This document shows positions 57,358 to 64,000 of a DNA stretch of 64,000 nucleotides, piece by piece. The notes below the pieces were generated by a model that worked only from the letters and a program-made list of their open reading frames with translations, ran no database searches and was not told the origin of the DNA. Source of the DNA: Intestinirhabdus alba. Lineage in GTDB: Bacteria; Pseudomonadota; Gammaproteobacteria; Enterobacterales; Enterobacteriaceae. The stretch covers positions 62,001 through 126,000 of the forward strand of contig NZ_WMJZ01000002.1 of the NCBI RefSeq assembly GCF_009711095.1, given 5' to 3'. A program made the translations under genes and the position numbers. Positions within the stretch are counted from its first letter, which is position 1. The number at the start of each line of letters is the position of its first letter.

Positions 57358-58134
57358 ATGCAAGCATTGCTGGAACACTTTATTTTGCAGTCAGCCATGT
57401 ACTCTTTGATTGCCGTGGCGCTGGTCGCTTTCCTCGAATCGCTGGCGCTGGTCGGGCTGATCCTGCCCGGCACGGTGATGATGGCGGGGCTGGGGGCGCT
57501 GATCGGCGGCGGAGAGCTTAATTTCTGGCATGCCTGGCTGGCGGGGATCGTCGGCTGCCTGCTGGGGGACTGGATCTCCTTCTGGTTGGGCTGGCGTTTC
57601 AAAAAGCCGCTGCACCGCTGGTCCTTTGTGAAAAAGCATAAGGCGCTGCTGGATAAAACCGAGCATGCGCTGCATCAGCACAGCATGTTCACCATCCTGG
57701 TCGGGCGCTTTGTCGGGCCGACGCGCCCGCTGGTGCCAATGGTCGCGGGAATGCTCGATCTGCCGATCGGCAAATTTCTTACGCCGAATCTTATCGGCTG
57801 CGTGCTGTGGCCGCCTCTCTATCTGCTGCCGGGGATTCTGGCCGGGGCGGCGATCGACATTCCGGCCGGGATGCAGAGCGGCAGCTTCAGGTGGCTGCTG
57901 CTGGCGGCGGCGCTGCTGCTGTGGCTGGGCGGCTGGCTGGGCTGGCGTCTGTGGCGCAGCGGGAAGGCGGCGGCGGATCGCTTAACCCCGTATTTGTCGC
58001 GGGGACGCCTGCACTGGCTGGCTCCGCTGGTTCTCGGTGCTGGGATCGTGGCGCTGGTGGCGCTGATTCGCCATCCGTTGATGCCAACGTATATCGATAT
58101 TCTGCAAAAGGTGGTGGGTTATCCGGCGGCCTGA
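57358..58134 (+). CDS. yabI: DedA-family membrane protein YabI
   Basis: Inner-membrane protein of the DedA/VTT family, implicated in lipid carrier recycling and membrane homeostasis. It has 258 residues (E. coli 254). Family features are ALVAFLESLALVGLILPGTVMM (near residue 22), GDWISFWLGWRF (near residue 70) and FVGPTRPLVPMVAGMLDLP (near residue 120), followed by several C-terminal helices. In E. coli it follows araC; here the araCBAD genes are absent from its left side. Convergent with thiQ with a gap of 23 bases. Confidence 0.96.
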   Translation: MQALLEHFILQSAMYSLIAVALVAFLESLALVGLILPGTVMMAGLGALIGGGELNFWHAWLAGIVGCLLGDWISFWLGWRFKKPLHRWSFVKKHKALLDKTEHALHQHSMFTILVGRFVGPTRPLVPMVAGMLDLPIGKFLTPNLIGCVLWPPLYLLPGILAGAAIDIPAGMQSGSFRWLLLAAALLLWLGGWLGWRLWRSGKAAADRLTPYLSRGRLHWLAPLVLGAGIVALVALIRHPLMPTYIDILQKVVGYPAA

Positions 58135-58157
58135 GGGGATGCTCCGATCTCCTGCGT

Positions 58158-58865
58158 TTACTGGCCTGGCGGCGCGATGCCTAGCAGCGAGGAGGCGCTG
58201 GCCCTGCCGCTAATCAGCTCGGCCGTGTCGCCCTGCCAGGCGACGCCGCCGTTCGCCACCACGACGGCGCGTGGGGTGATACGCGCCGCATCCTCAATGC
58301 TGTGCGACACCATCAGCAGGGTAAGCCGCCGCTCGCGGCAGACCTCGCTGACCAGCGTCAGCATCTCCTCGCGCAGGGCGGGGTCGAGGGCTGAAAAGGG
58401 CTCGTCAAGAAGCAGCACCGGCCGCTCGCGCACCAGACAGCGCGCCAGGGCTGCCCGCTGGCGCTGGCCGCCGGAGAGTTCGCCGGGCAGGCGCTCCAGC
58501 AGGCTACTCAGCCCCATCTGCCGCGCGATATGGTCCATTTTTTCCCGCTGCGCCGCGCTAAGTCTTAGCCCCGGATCGAAACCCAGCCCGATGTTCTGCC
58601 GGAGGCTCAGGTGGCTGAAGAGATTATTTTCCTGGAACAGCATCGAAACCGGACGGCGGGCGGGCGGGGTCGCGGTGTGATCTTCACCAGCGATGGCAAT
58701 CGTACCGCTGACGGGGGCCAGAAAGCCGGCGATCAAATTTAACAGCGTGCTTTTCCCCGCGCCGCTGGGACCCAGAATCGCCACCTGCTCGCCGCGCGCT
58801 ATCGACAGGGTGAAGCGCATCGGTAGATCCTGATACTGCCAGGTGACATCAGTCAGCGTTAACAT
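58158..58865 (-). CDS. thiQ: Thiamine ABC transporter ATPase ThiQ
   Basis: ATP-binding subunit of the thiamine/TPP importer ThiBPQ. The ATG at 58863-58865 ([20 protein letters not shown]) gives 235 residues; the longer upstream frame overlaps thiP and lacks the family N-terminus. Walker A is GPSGAGKST near residue 32, the signature [15 protein letters not shown] near residue 128, Walker [13 protein letters not shown] near residue 148. It overlaps the end of thiP by 17 bases. Confidence 0.97.
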   Translation of the reverse strand: MLTLTDVTWQYQDLPMRFTLSIARGEQVAILGPSGAGKSTLLNLIAGFLAPVSGTIAIAGEDHTATPPARRPVSMLFQENNLFSHLSLRQNIGLGFDPGLRLSAAQREKMDHIARQMGLSSLLERLPGELSGGQRQRAALARCLVRERPVLLLDEPFSALDPALREEMLTLVSEVCRERRLTLLMVSHSIEDAARITPRAVVVANGGVAWQGDTAELISGRASASSLLGIAPPGQ

Positions 58866-60456
58866 TTTTCCCCGGTAATTTTTCAATGGCGGTAAACAGG
58901 ATAAAGCAGAGCAGCAGCAGCAGCAGGGCGGTGACCGCGCCGTCCTCGCTACGATAAGAGCCAATCTGCTGATAGAGATAAAAGGGCAGCGTGCGGAAAT
59001 CTTCATTGCCGAACAGCGCCACCACGCCGAAGTCGCCGATCGACAGCACGCAGGCGAAGGCCAGCGCCTGGGCCAGCGGACGTCGCAGGGCGCGTAGCTC
59101 CACCACCTTCAGACGCGACCATCCCTCAAGCCCCAGCGCCTGGCAGAGCCTGCCGTAGCGGACGGCGATGTCGCGCATCGGGTTTTCCAGCACCTTCAGC
59201 GCCCAGGGAATAGCCATCAGCGCATTGGTGAAGATAACGATCCCGTCGGCCTCTTCCGGCAGCCCGACGCTGTCGTTGAGCAGCAGGAAGAAGCCGGTCG
59301 CCAGCACAATGCCCGGCATGGCGAGGATCAGCATACCGCTCAGCTCCAGCGCCTGTCCGGCCAGCCGTCGCCGCACCCGCAGCTCGCGGCTGCTCCACAG
59401 CAGCATCATGCTAAGGGTAATGCAGAGCAGGCCCGCCGCCAGGGCGATGCGCAGCGAGGTCCACAGCGCCTGCCATAGCGCCGGCTGCGTCAGTACGTCG
59501 GCCAGTTGTCGGTTAACCCCACCGACGATCGTTGCCAGCAGGGGGGGCAGCAGCAGCAGCAGCGCCATCAGGATAAGCAGGGTGTCCGCCACGCGGCTGT
59601 ACAGACGATCGTCCGGATCGCGCCAGCCCTGCACCAGCGAGGCCCCGGGGGCCACGGCCCTGCTCAGCCGTTGGCTGAGCAGCACCAGCCCCAGGCAGCA
59701 GAGCATCTGAATGAGCGCCAGCATCGCCGCGCGGGCGGGATCGTAGTCGTAGCTGAGGGCCTGGTAGATGGCCAGCTCGATGGTCGTCGCCTGCGGCCCG
59801 CCGCCCAGCGACAGGACGGTCGCAAAGCTGGCGAAGCAAAGCATAAAGATCAGCGCCGCCACGGGCGGGATCTGACGGCGCAGCCATGGCCATTCAACAA
59901 AGCGGAAGAAGGACCAGCCGCGCAGGCCTAACTGCGCCGCCAACTGCCGCTGCTCGCCGGGAATATTTTCCAGCGTCTGTAACAGCAGGCGGCTCGCCAT
60001 CGGCAGATTAAAAAAGACGTGGGCCAGCAGAATCCCCTGCAGGCCGTAGGGGGAGAAGGTCCACTCCAGGCCCATCAGCCGCCAGAGGGAGGCCAGCCAG
60101 CCCTGGCGTCCGTAGACGCTGAGAATACCAAAAACGGCCACCAGCACCGGCAACACCAGGGTCATTGCGCACAGGCGCAGCAGGAGCAGGCGGCCCGGAA
60201 AGCGCCGTCGGTACAGCGCCCTGGCAAGCAGGATCGCCGGTGCGACGGAGAGCGCCGCCGAGAGAAACGCCTGCCAGAAGGAGAAGCGCACCACGTGCCA
60301 AAGATAGCTGTCCTGCCAGAGCGACATCCAGTCGCCCTGCGGCGCGTTCAGCCACAGGGCCAGAAACGCCGCAAGGGCCACCGCCAGGATTAGCGTCGCG
60401 GCACCAAGGCCGGGAAGTAGCCAGCCGGGAATCAGCGGCTGACGGCGCGTTGCCAT
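58849..60456 (-). CDS. thiP: Thiamine ABC transporter permease ThiP
   Basis: Inner-membrane permease of 535 residues formed from two fused binding-protein-dependent transport domains. Each carries an EAA-type loop ([22 protein letters not shown] near residue 193 and [22 protein letters not shown] near residue 462). It overlaps thiB by 25 bases and thiQ by 17, indicating tight translational coupling within thiBPQ. Confidence 0.97.
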   Translation of the reverse strand: MATRRQPLIPGWLLPGLGAATLILAVALAAFLALWLNAPQGDWMSLWQDSYLWHVVRFSFWQAFLSAALSVAPAILLARALYRRRFPGRLLLLRLCAMTLVLPVLVAVFGILSVYGRQGWLASLWRLMGLEWTFSPYGLQGILLAHVFFNLPMASRLLLQTLENIPGEQRQLAAQLGLRGWSFFRFVEWPWLRRQIPPVAALIFMLCFASFATVLSLGGGPQATTIELAIYQALSYDYDPARAAMLALIQMLCCLGLVLLSQRLSRAVAPGASLVQGWRDPDDRLYSRVADTLLILMALLLLLPPLLATIVGGVNRQLADVLTQPALWQALWTSLRIALAAGLLCITLSMMLLWSSRELRVRRRLAGQALELSGMLILAMPGIVLATGFFLLLNDSVGLPEEADGIVIFTNALMAIPWALKVLENPMRDIAVRYGRLCQALGLEGWSRLKVVELRALRRPLAQALAFACVLSIGDFGVVALFGNEDFRTLPFYLYQQIGSYRSEDGAVTALLLLLLCFILFTAIEKLPGKNVNAD

Positions 60457-61415
60457 TCGCTAATCCACGCCTGGCGCTGGGTCGCCACTTCCTTCGGAGT
60501 AAACTGTAGCGTCGCGGTGGGCCTGGCGAGCGCGGCAAAACCGGCGGGCAGCGGAACGTCGGTAGCCGGGTACATCCAGTTACCGGTCGGGATCGTGTTC
60601 TGGAAGGCGGGCGTAAGAATAAACTGCAGGAACTTATCCGCCAGCTCCGGCTGCCTGCTGGCGACGGTGCGCGCCGCCACTTCCACCTGCACATAGTGGC
60701 CTTCGCTGAAGTTTGCCGCCGCGTAGCGCTCTTTTTTCTCCTCAATAAGGTGATACGCCGGCGAGGTGGTGTAGCTCAGCACCATATCGCCTTCGCCCTT
60801 TAAAAACAGCCCGTAGGCTTCGCTCCAGCCTTTGGTGACGGTCACCGTTTTTGCCGCCAGCGCCCGCCAGGCCTCCGGCGTCTTGTCGCCATAGACCTTT
60901 TGCATCCACAGCAGCAGCCCCAGCCCCGGCGTGCTGGTGCGCGGATCTTCATAGATGATGCGCCATTTTTGCGGGCTTTCCACCAGCTCCTTCAGGCTGC
61001 CGGGCGGGGTTTTCAGCTTCGTTTTATCGTAAACAAAGGCGAACCAGCCGTAATCGTAAGGAACAAAGGTGTCGTTACTCCAGCTGAAGGGAAGCGTTAC
61101 GGCATCCGTGGCAATAGACGTTCTGGCGAACAGCCCGGTTCGCATGGCGGCCTCCAGCAGGTTGTTATCCAGGCCCAGCACGACGTCGGCTTTGCTGTTC
61201 TTTCCTTCCATGCGCAGGCGGTTAAGCAGCGAAACGCCATCCTCCAGCGCTACATATTTCAGCTCGCACTGGCAGTCGGCCTCGAACGCCTTTTTTACCG
61301 CCGGACCCGGTCCCCACTCAGCGGCGAAGGAGTCGTAGGTGTAGACGGTAAGAACGGGTTTAGCGAAGATGGGGGCCGCGCACAGCAGCAGCAGGGAAAG
61401 ACATTTTTTTAACAC
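60432..61415 (-). CDS. thiB: Thiamine-binding periplasmic protein ThiB (TbpA)
   Basis: Captures thiamine and its phosphates in the periplasm. The GTG at 61413-61415 behind GAGGTG gives 327 residues (the E. coli length), beginning (V/M)LKKCLSLLLLCAAPIFA-KPVLTVYTYDSF with a cleavable signal peptide. A longer frame upstream to 61463 runs into the riboswitch and is rejected. Conserved segments: DVVLGLDNNLL, DPRTSTPGLGLLLWMQKVYG and TGNWMYPATDV. The operon is preceded by a TPP riboswitch. Confidence 0.97.
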   Translation of the reverse strand: MLKKCLSLLLLCAAPIFAKPVLTVYTYDSFAAEWGPGPAVKKAFEADCQCELKYVALEDGVSLLNRLRMEGKNSKADVVLGLDNNLLEAAMRTGLFARTSIATDAVTLPFSWSNDTFVPYDYGWFAFVYDKTKLKTPPGSLKELVESPQKWRIIYEDPRTSTPGLGLLLWMQKVYGDKTPEAWRALAAKTVTVTKGWSEAYGLFLKGEGDMVLSYTTSPAYHLIEEKKERYAAANFSEGHYVQVEVAARTVASRQPELADKFLQFILTPAFQNTIPTGNWMYPATDVPLPAGFAALARPTATLQFTPKEVATQRQAWISEWQRAVSR

Positions 61416-61458
61416 TTTGCACCTCGGGCGATAGGGGGCAAAGGATTTTGAGTAGGGC

Positions 61459-61545
61459 CTCAAATCCCTTCGCCGGCGTTATCCGGATCAGGTTCGACGG
61501 GTATCTCTCAGCACGCGCGCAGGCGCAGCACCCCGTTGAGAACGG
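61459..61545 (-). promoter_or_regulatory. TPP riboswitch (THI element) of thiBPQ
   Basis: On the minus strand the leader contains the conserved aptamer elements GGGGTGC, CTGAGAGATACCCG and GAACCTGATCCGGATAACGCC, closing with GAAGGGATTTGAG. It ends about 45 bases before the thiB GTG, so TPP binding would reduce thiBPQ expression. The lack of an obvious terminator favours control of translation initiation. Confidence 0.93.
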
Positions 61546-61592
61546 CGTTAGTGTAGTGACTTTGTTGCGACACGGCAATCGGGAGCCGGGCG

Positions 61593-63248
61593 TTAAGGGT
61601 CCGGCGGCGCGAACCACGCCGATTTAAAATCAAACCAGCCGAGCGTGTTCATGCGTAAACCGCGCATACTGCGCTGTCCCTGGATGATCAGCCAGTGATG
61701 GATCAGCGGAACAATCGCCCTGCTGGCCAGCAGCTGCTGACACCACGCCGCCAGGTCCATTTCGCCGGTGCGCCAGCGCGCGGCGTCGGCCTGCCAGTCC
61801 TGCGGGATGCAGTGCTGCAGCAGCGGAACCTCGCACAGATGCGCGAACAGCGAGAAGTCGAGCGGCAGGGTGAAGTTGGCGCTGTTGAGCCAGATATCGC
61901 TTTCAGTTTCACCGGCGTGCCAGCGATCGTAGTCAAGCTCCTGAATCTCCAGCTTTACCTGATGCTCCGCCAGCAGCCGGCACATGATCTGCGCGATGGC
62001 CCGGTGCTCAATGTGGTCGTGATAATAGGTCAGCCTGAGGGTTTCCAGCCCGGCAGGCTTGTCGCCATGTCCGGGCTGCGTATGGTGCCAGCGGGGGAGC
62101 AGGCCGTAGGCCGGAAACCAGTGGCGCTGGTACTGCTCGTCGGCGTAGTAGAGCAGGTTGACGGGAGAGCACACGCGGCTTATCCACTCTCTGACCTCCG
62201 GGCTGGCCCCCCGGTGGGTCCGGGCGTCAAACAGCAGATAATAACAGCCCTCTTCCGCCCGGCTCTCGATCGCCTTTTGGTCTTCGGTCGGGCCTTTTAA
62301 GGTCAGGCCACCGTTTGGCTCGTCGCCGATATCCGGCAGCACCCAGACGTTCACTTCGTCAATTAAGGCCCGATAGCCAAAGTAGTCGTCAAAGGCGTGA
62401 ATTTTCAGCTGGTTGCGGGTGTTACGCGCGACAGCGTAGGGGCCGGTGCCGATGGGATGGCTGGCAAAATTGCTCAGGGTTTCCCACTCGCGGGGCAGGA
62501 TCATTGCCGGAACCTGGCCCAGCAGAAGCGGCAGCCAGCGATCGGGCTGCGACAGATGGATGTCCAGCGTCCAGGCGGTGGGAGAGACAATTTTTGTGAT
62601 ATGCGCGTAGAGCGGCAGCGCGTTAATGCGCGTGAGTGAGGCGATGACGTCCTCCATTTCCAGCTCGCGGCCGTGATGGAAGTGAATCCCCGGACGCAGA
62701 AAAAAGCGCCACTGCAGGGAGGATATCTGCTGCCAGTGGTGGGCGATATCCGCCTCCAGTTCCCCATTTTCCTCATTTACGCGGGTCAGGGCGCTGAAGA
62801 TTTGTCGGGCGATATGGGTTTCCGAGCGTCGCAGGGCGGTACCCGGCAGCAGATTGTGCAGCGGGCGATAGTAGAGCACCCGCAGAATATGCCGCCCCTG
62901 GCGGAAACTGCGCCCCAGGTGAGATACCAGCATCTGCCGGACGGCGGCCTTATCGCCCACCAGCTGTACCAATTGATCGATGCGATCCTGCTCCAGCAGG
63001 TCTTCCGCCCGCTGCTGCTGTAGCGCCAGGCCGGTATAGAGAAAGGTCAGGCGCGAGCGTTTTCCTCGCCCCACTTCGGCCTCCCACGTTAACCAGCCGC
63101 GCTCCTGCATAGTGTTTAGCAGGGTGCGCATATGGCGGCGGGAGCAGCTGAGCAGCTCCGCCAGCTCGTTGAGGGTGGTGTCCTGCGTTTTGCCGTCACA
63201 GCACTGCCACAGGCGGATGAACTGTTGTTGCAGACGACCTGAAGACAT
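61593..63248 (-). CDS. sgrR: Transcriptional regulator SgrR
   Basis: Activates sgrS during glucose-phosphate stress. The 551 residues equal E. coli. An N-terminal winged helix ([31 protein letters not shown], residues 23-53) is followed by an extracellular-solute-binding (SBP family 5-like) domain that presumably senses a small metabolite. The end is [22 protein letters not shown]. It is divergent from sgrS with about 67 bases between, where it probably binds. Confidence 0.98.
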   Translation of the reverse strand: MSSGRLQQQFIRLWQCCDGKTQDTTLNELAELLSCSRRHMRTLLNTMQERGWLTWEAEVGRGKRSRLTFLYTGLALQQQRAEDLLEQDRIDQLVQLVGDKAAVRQMLVSHLGRSFRQGRHILRVLYYRPLHNLLPGTALRRSETHIARQIFSALTRVNEENGELEADIAHHWQQISSLQWRFFLRPGIHFHHGRELEMEDVIASLTRINALPLYAHITKIVSPTAWTLDIHLSQPDRWLPLLLGQVPAMILPREWETLSNFASHPIGTGPYAVARNTRNQLKIHAFDDYFGYRALIDEVNVWVLPDIGDEPNGGLTLKGPTEDQKAIESRAEEGCYYLLFDARTHRGASPEVREWISRVCSPVNLLYYADEQYQRHWFPAYGLLPRWHHTQPGHGDKPAGLETLRLTYYHDHIEHRAIAQIMCRLLAEHQVKLEIQELDYDRWHAGETESDIWLNSANFTLPLDFSLFAHLCEVPLLQHCIPQDWQADAARWRTGEMDLAAWCQQLLASRAIVPLIHHWLIIQGQRSMRGLRMNTLGWFDFKSAWFAPPDP

Positions 63249-63347
63249 AAAAGGGGAACTCCCGCGTAAAACTCAGCAATTTTATAATCCCTATATTAGG
63301 CCAATAATCGTCAGCGATGAAGCAACGGGAAACGAAAGGGGTCAATT

Positions 63348-63461
63348 ATGCGTCGGTTTTACTTGCAATACTTTACCGCAACTGAAGGGGCGTCCTGGCT
63401 GAGCGCGCCGCGGCGCGTGAAGATGCTTGAGGAGCTGATGCAGTGGGAGGAGAGTGCCTGA
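63348..63461 (+). CDS. sgrT: SgrT, small inhibitor of glucose uptake
   Basis: A 37-residue protein encoded within sgrS, starting MRRFYLQYFTATEGASWL and ending VKMLEELMQWEESA. The E. coli SgrT (43 residues, MRQFYQHYFTATAKLCWL...LMQWDDRNSES) aligns at both ends, with a shorter middle here. SgrT inhibits the glucose permease PtsG directly. AAAGGGG lies upstream of the ATG. The window has no setA downstream, unlike E. coli. Confidence 0.9.
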   Translation: MRRFYLQYFTATEGASWLSAPRRVKMLEELMQWEESA

Positions 63462-63530
63462 TCCCCCTTTCCCTTTGCGGATATCACGTATGACTGAGTA
63501 TTGGTGCAGGCTTCGGCCTGATATTGACCG

Positions 63531-63558
63531 CCAGCAGATAACCTCTGCTGGTTTTTTT
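63531..63558 (+). terminator. Intrinsic terminator of sgrS
   Basis: CCAGCAG-ATAACCT-CTGCTGG stem-loop followed by TTTTTTT; it forms the Hfq-binding 3' end of SgrS. Confidence 0.95.
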
Positions 63559-63601
63559 GCGGCGGCGCGAGCCTCTGGCTGCGCCGCCGACAGGGTGTCG
63601 A

Positions 63602-64000
63602 TCAGCGCATAAAGGCCGGCTGCTTCTCTTCCCAGGCGGCAATTACCGCCTCGTGCTGCAGCGTCAGCCCGATGCTGTCGAGGCCGTTCAGCATGCAGTG
63701 GCGGCGGAAAGCGTCAATGTCAAAGGGATAAACCTTGCCGCCGGCTTTAACCACCTGCGCCTGCAGATCCACCTCAAAGCGGATGCCGGGGTTGGCCTGC
63801 ACCAGCCTGAACAGCTCATCGACCTCCTCGTCGCTCAGCCTCACCGGCAGCAGCTGGTTGTTGAAGCTGTTGCCGTAGAAGATGTCCGCAAAGCTCGGGG
63901 CGATCACCACCTTAAAACCGTAATCGGTCAGCGCCCAGGGGGCGTGCTCCCGGGAGGAGCCGCAGCCGAAGTTTTCCCGCGCCAGCAGGATTGATGCGCC
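63602..64000 (-). CDS. leuD: 3-isopropylmalate dehydratase small subunit LeuD, 5' end outside window
   Basis: Swivel-domain subunit that with LeuC isomerises 2- to 3-isopropylmalate in leucine synthesis. Only the last 132 residues of about 201 are in the window. The frame is open to base 64000 and includes the active-site segment [18 protein letters not shown], then [19 protein letters not shown] and the end [17 protein letters not shown]. It directly follows (convergently) the sgrS terminator. Confidence 0.97.
   Translation of the reverse strand, partial: GASILLARENFGCGSSREHAPWALTDYGFKVVIAPSFADIFYGNSFNNQLLPVRLSDEEVDELFRLVQANPGIRFEVDLQAQVVKAGGKVYPFDIDAFRRHCMLNGLDSIGLTLQHEAVIAAWEEKQPAFMR

Larger units (their letters stand above)
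63316..63558 (+). ncRNA. sgrS: Dual-function small RNA SgrS
   Basis: Hfq-dependent RNA that blocks ptsG translation during sugar-phosphate stress. It starts near GATGAAGCAACGGG, encodes SgrT, and carries the conserved ptsG-pairing core TGACTGAGTATTGGTG at 63491-63506. A CAGGC-TTCG-GCCTG hairpin follows, then the terminal CCAGCAG/CTGCTGG hairpin with seven T (63531-63558), as needed for Hfq binding. The 5' end is inferred by comparison with E. coli. About 243 nt (E. coli 227). Confidence 0.93.

Overview
The window is an enterobacterial chromosome segment from the region that in Escherichia coli K-12 runs from yaaJ-talB (minute 0.2) to leuD. Nearly every protein reads as a full-length E. coli-type orthologue in the same order. 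The genus cannot be fixed from sequence alone. It is a member of the Enterobacteriaceae that is not E. coli: GC is higher, yaaW/mbiA/yaaI, rihC, caiE, araCBAD and setA are missing, and it carries scattered 127-180 bp palindromic repeats with TATACCC/GGGTATA ends.

Layout: 1-9.1 kb holds yaaJ (cut by the window edge), talB, mog, an additional MFS carrier, satP, and the heat-shock pair dnaK-dnaJ with a sigma-32 promoter. 9.1-19.5 kb holds nhaA-nhaR, rpsT, the ribF-ileS-lspA-fkpB-ispH cluster and dapB. 19.9-24.4 kb is carAB with arginine-repressor boxes. 24.7-35.6 kb is anaerobic carnitine metabolism: caiF, the leftward operon caiT-A-B-C-D and the divergent fixABCX. Between them are a CRP site and a striking tandem array of CaiF-type inverted repeats. 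35.7-40.7 kb holds yaaU, a small lipoprotein gene, kefFC and folA. 40.8-47.5 kb is the leftward lptD-surA-pdxA-rsmA-apaG-apaH operon. 48-55 kb holds djlA, rluA, rapA and polB. 55.1-57.2 kb, where E. coli has araCBAD, holds a SanA/YdcF-like gene, an AT-rich non-coding stretch, and an orphan gene between two repeat elements. 57.4-64 kb holds yabI, the TPP-riboswitch-controlled thiBPQ operon, sgrR, the dual-function RNA sgrS/sgrT, and leuD (cut by the window edge).

Most of the window is conserved housekeeping DNA. The points worth a second look are the junctions. These are a probable 46-codon caiE remnant, an orphan protein built of internal repeats whose stop codon comes from an inserted repeat element, a LexA-like box for polB lying inside the upstream gene, an orphan intrinsic terminator that may end a small RNA, a decayed gene between ispH and dapB, and long perfect inverted repeats within operons. 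I found no CRISPR array, prophage, insertion sequence, tRNA or rRNA, and no clearly new multi-gene system.
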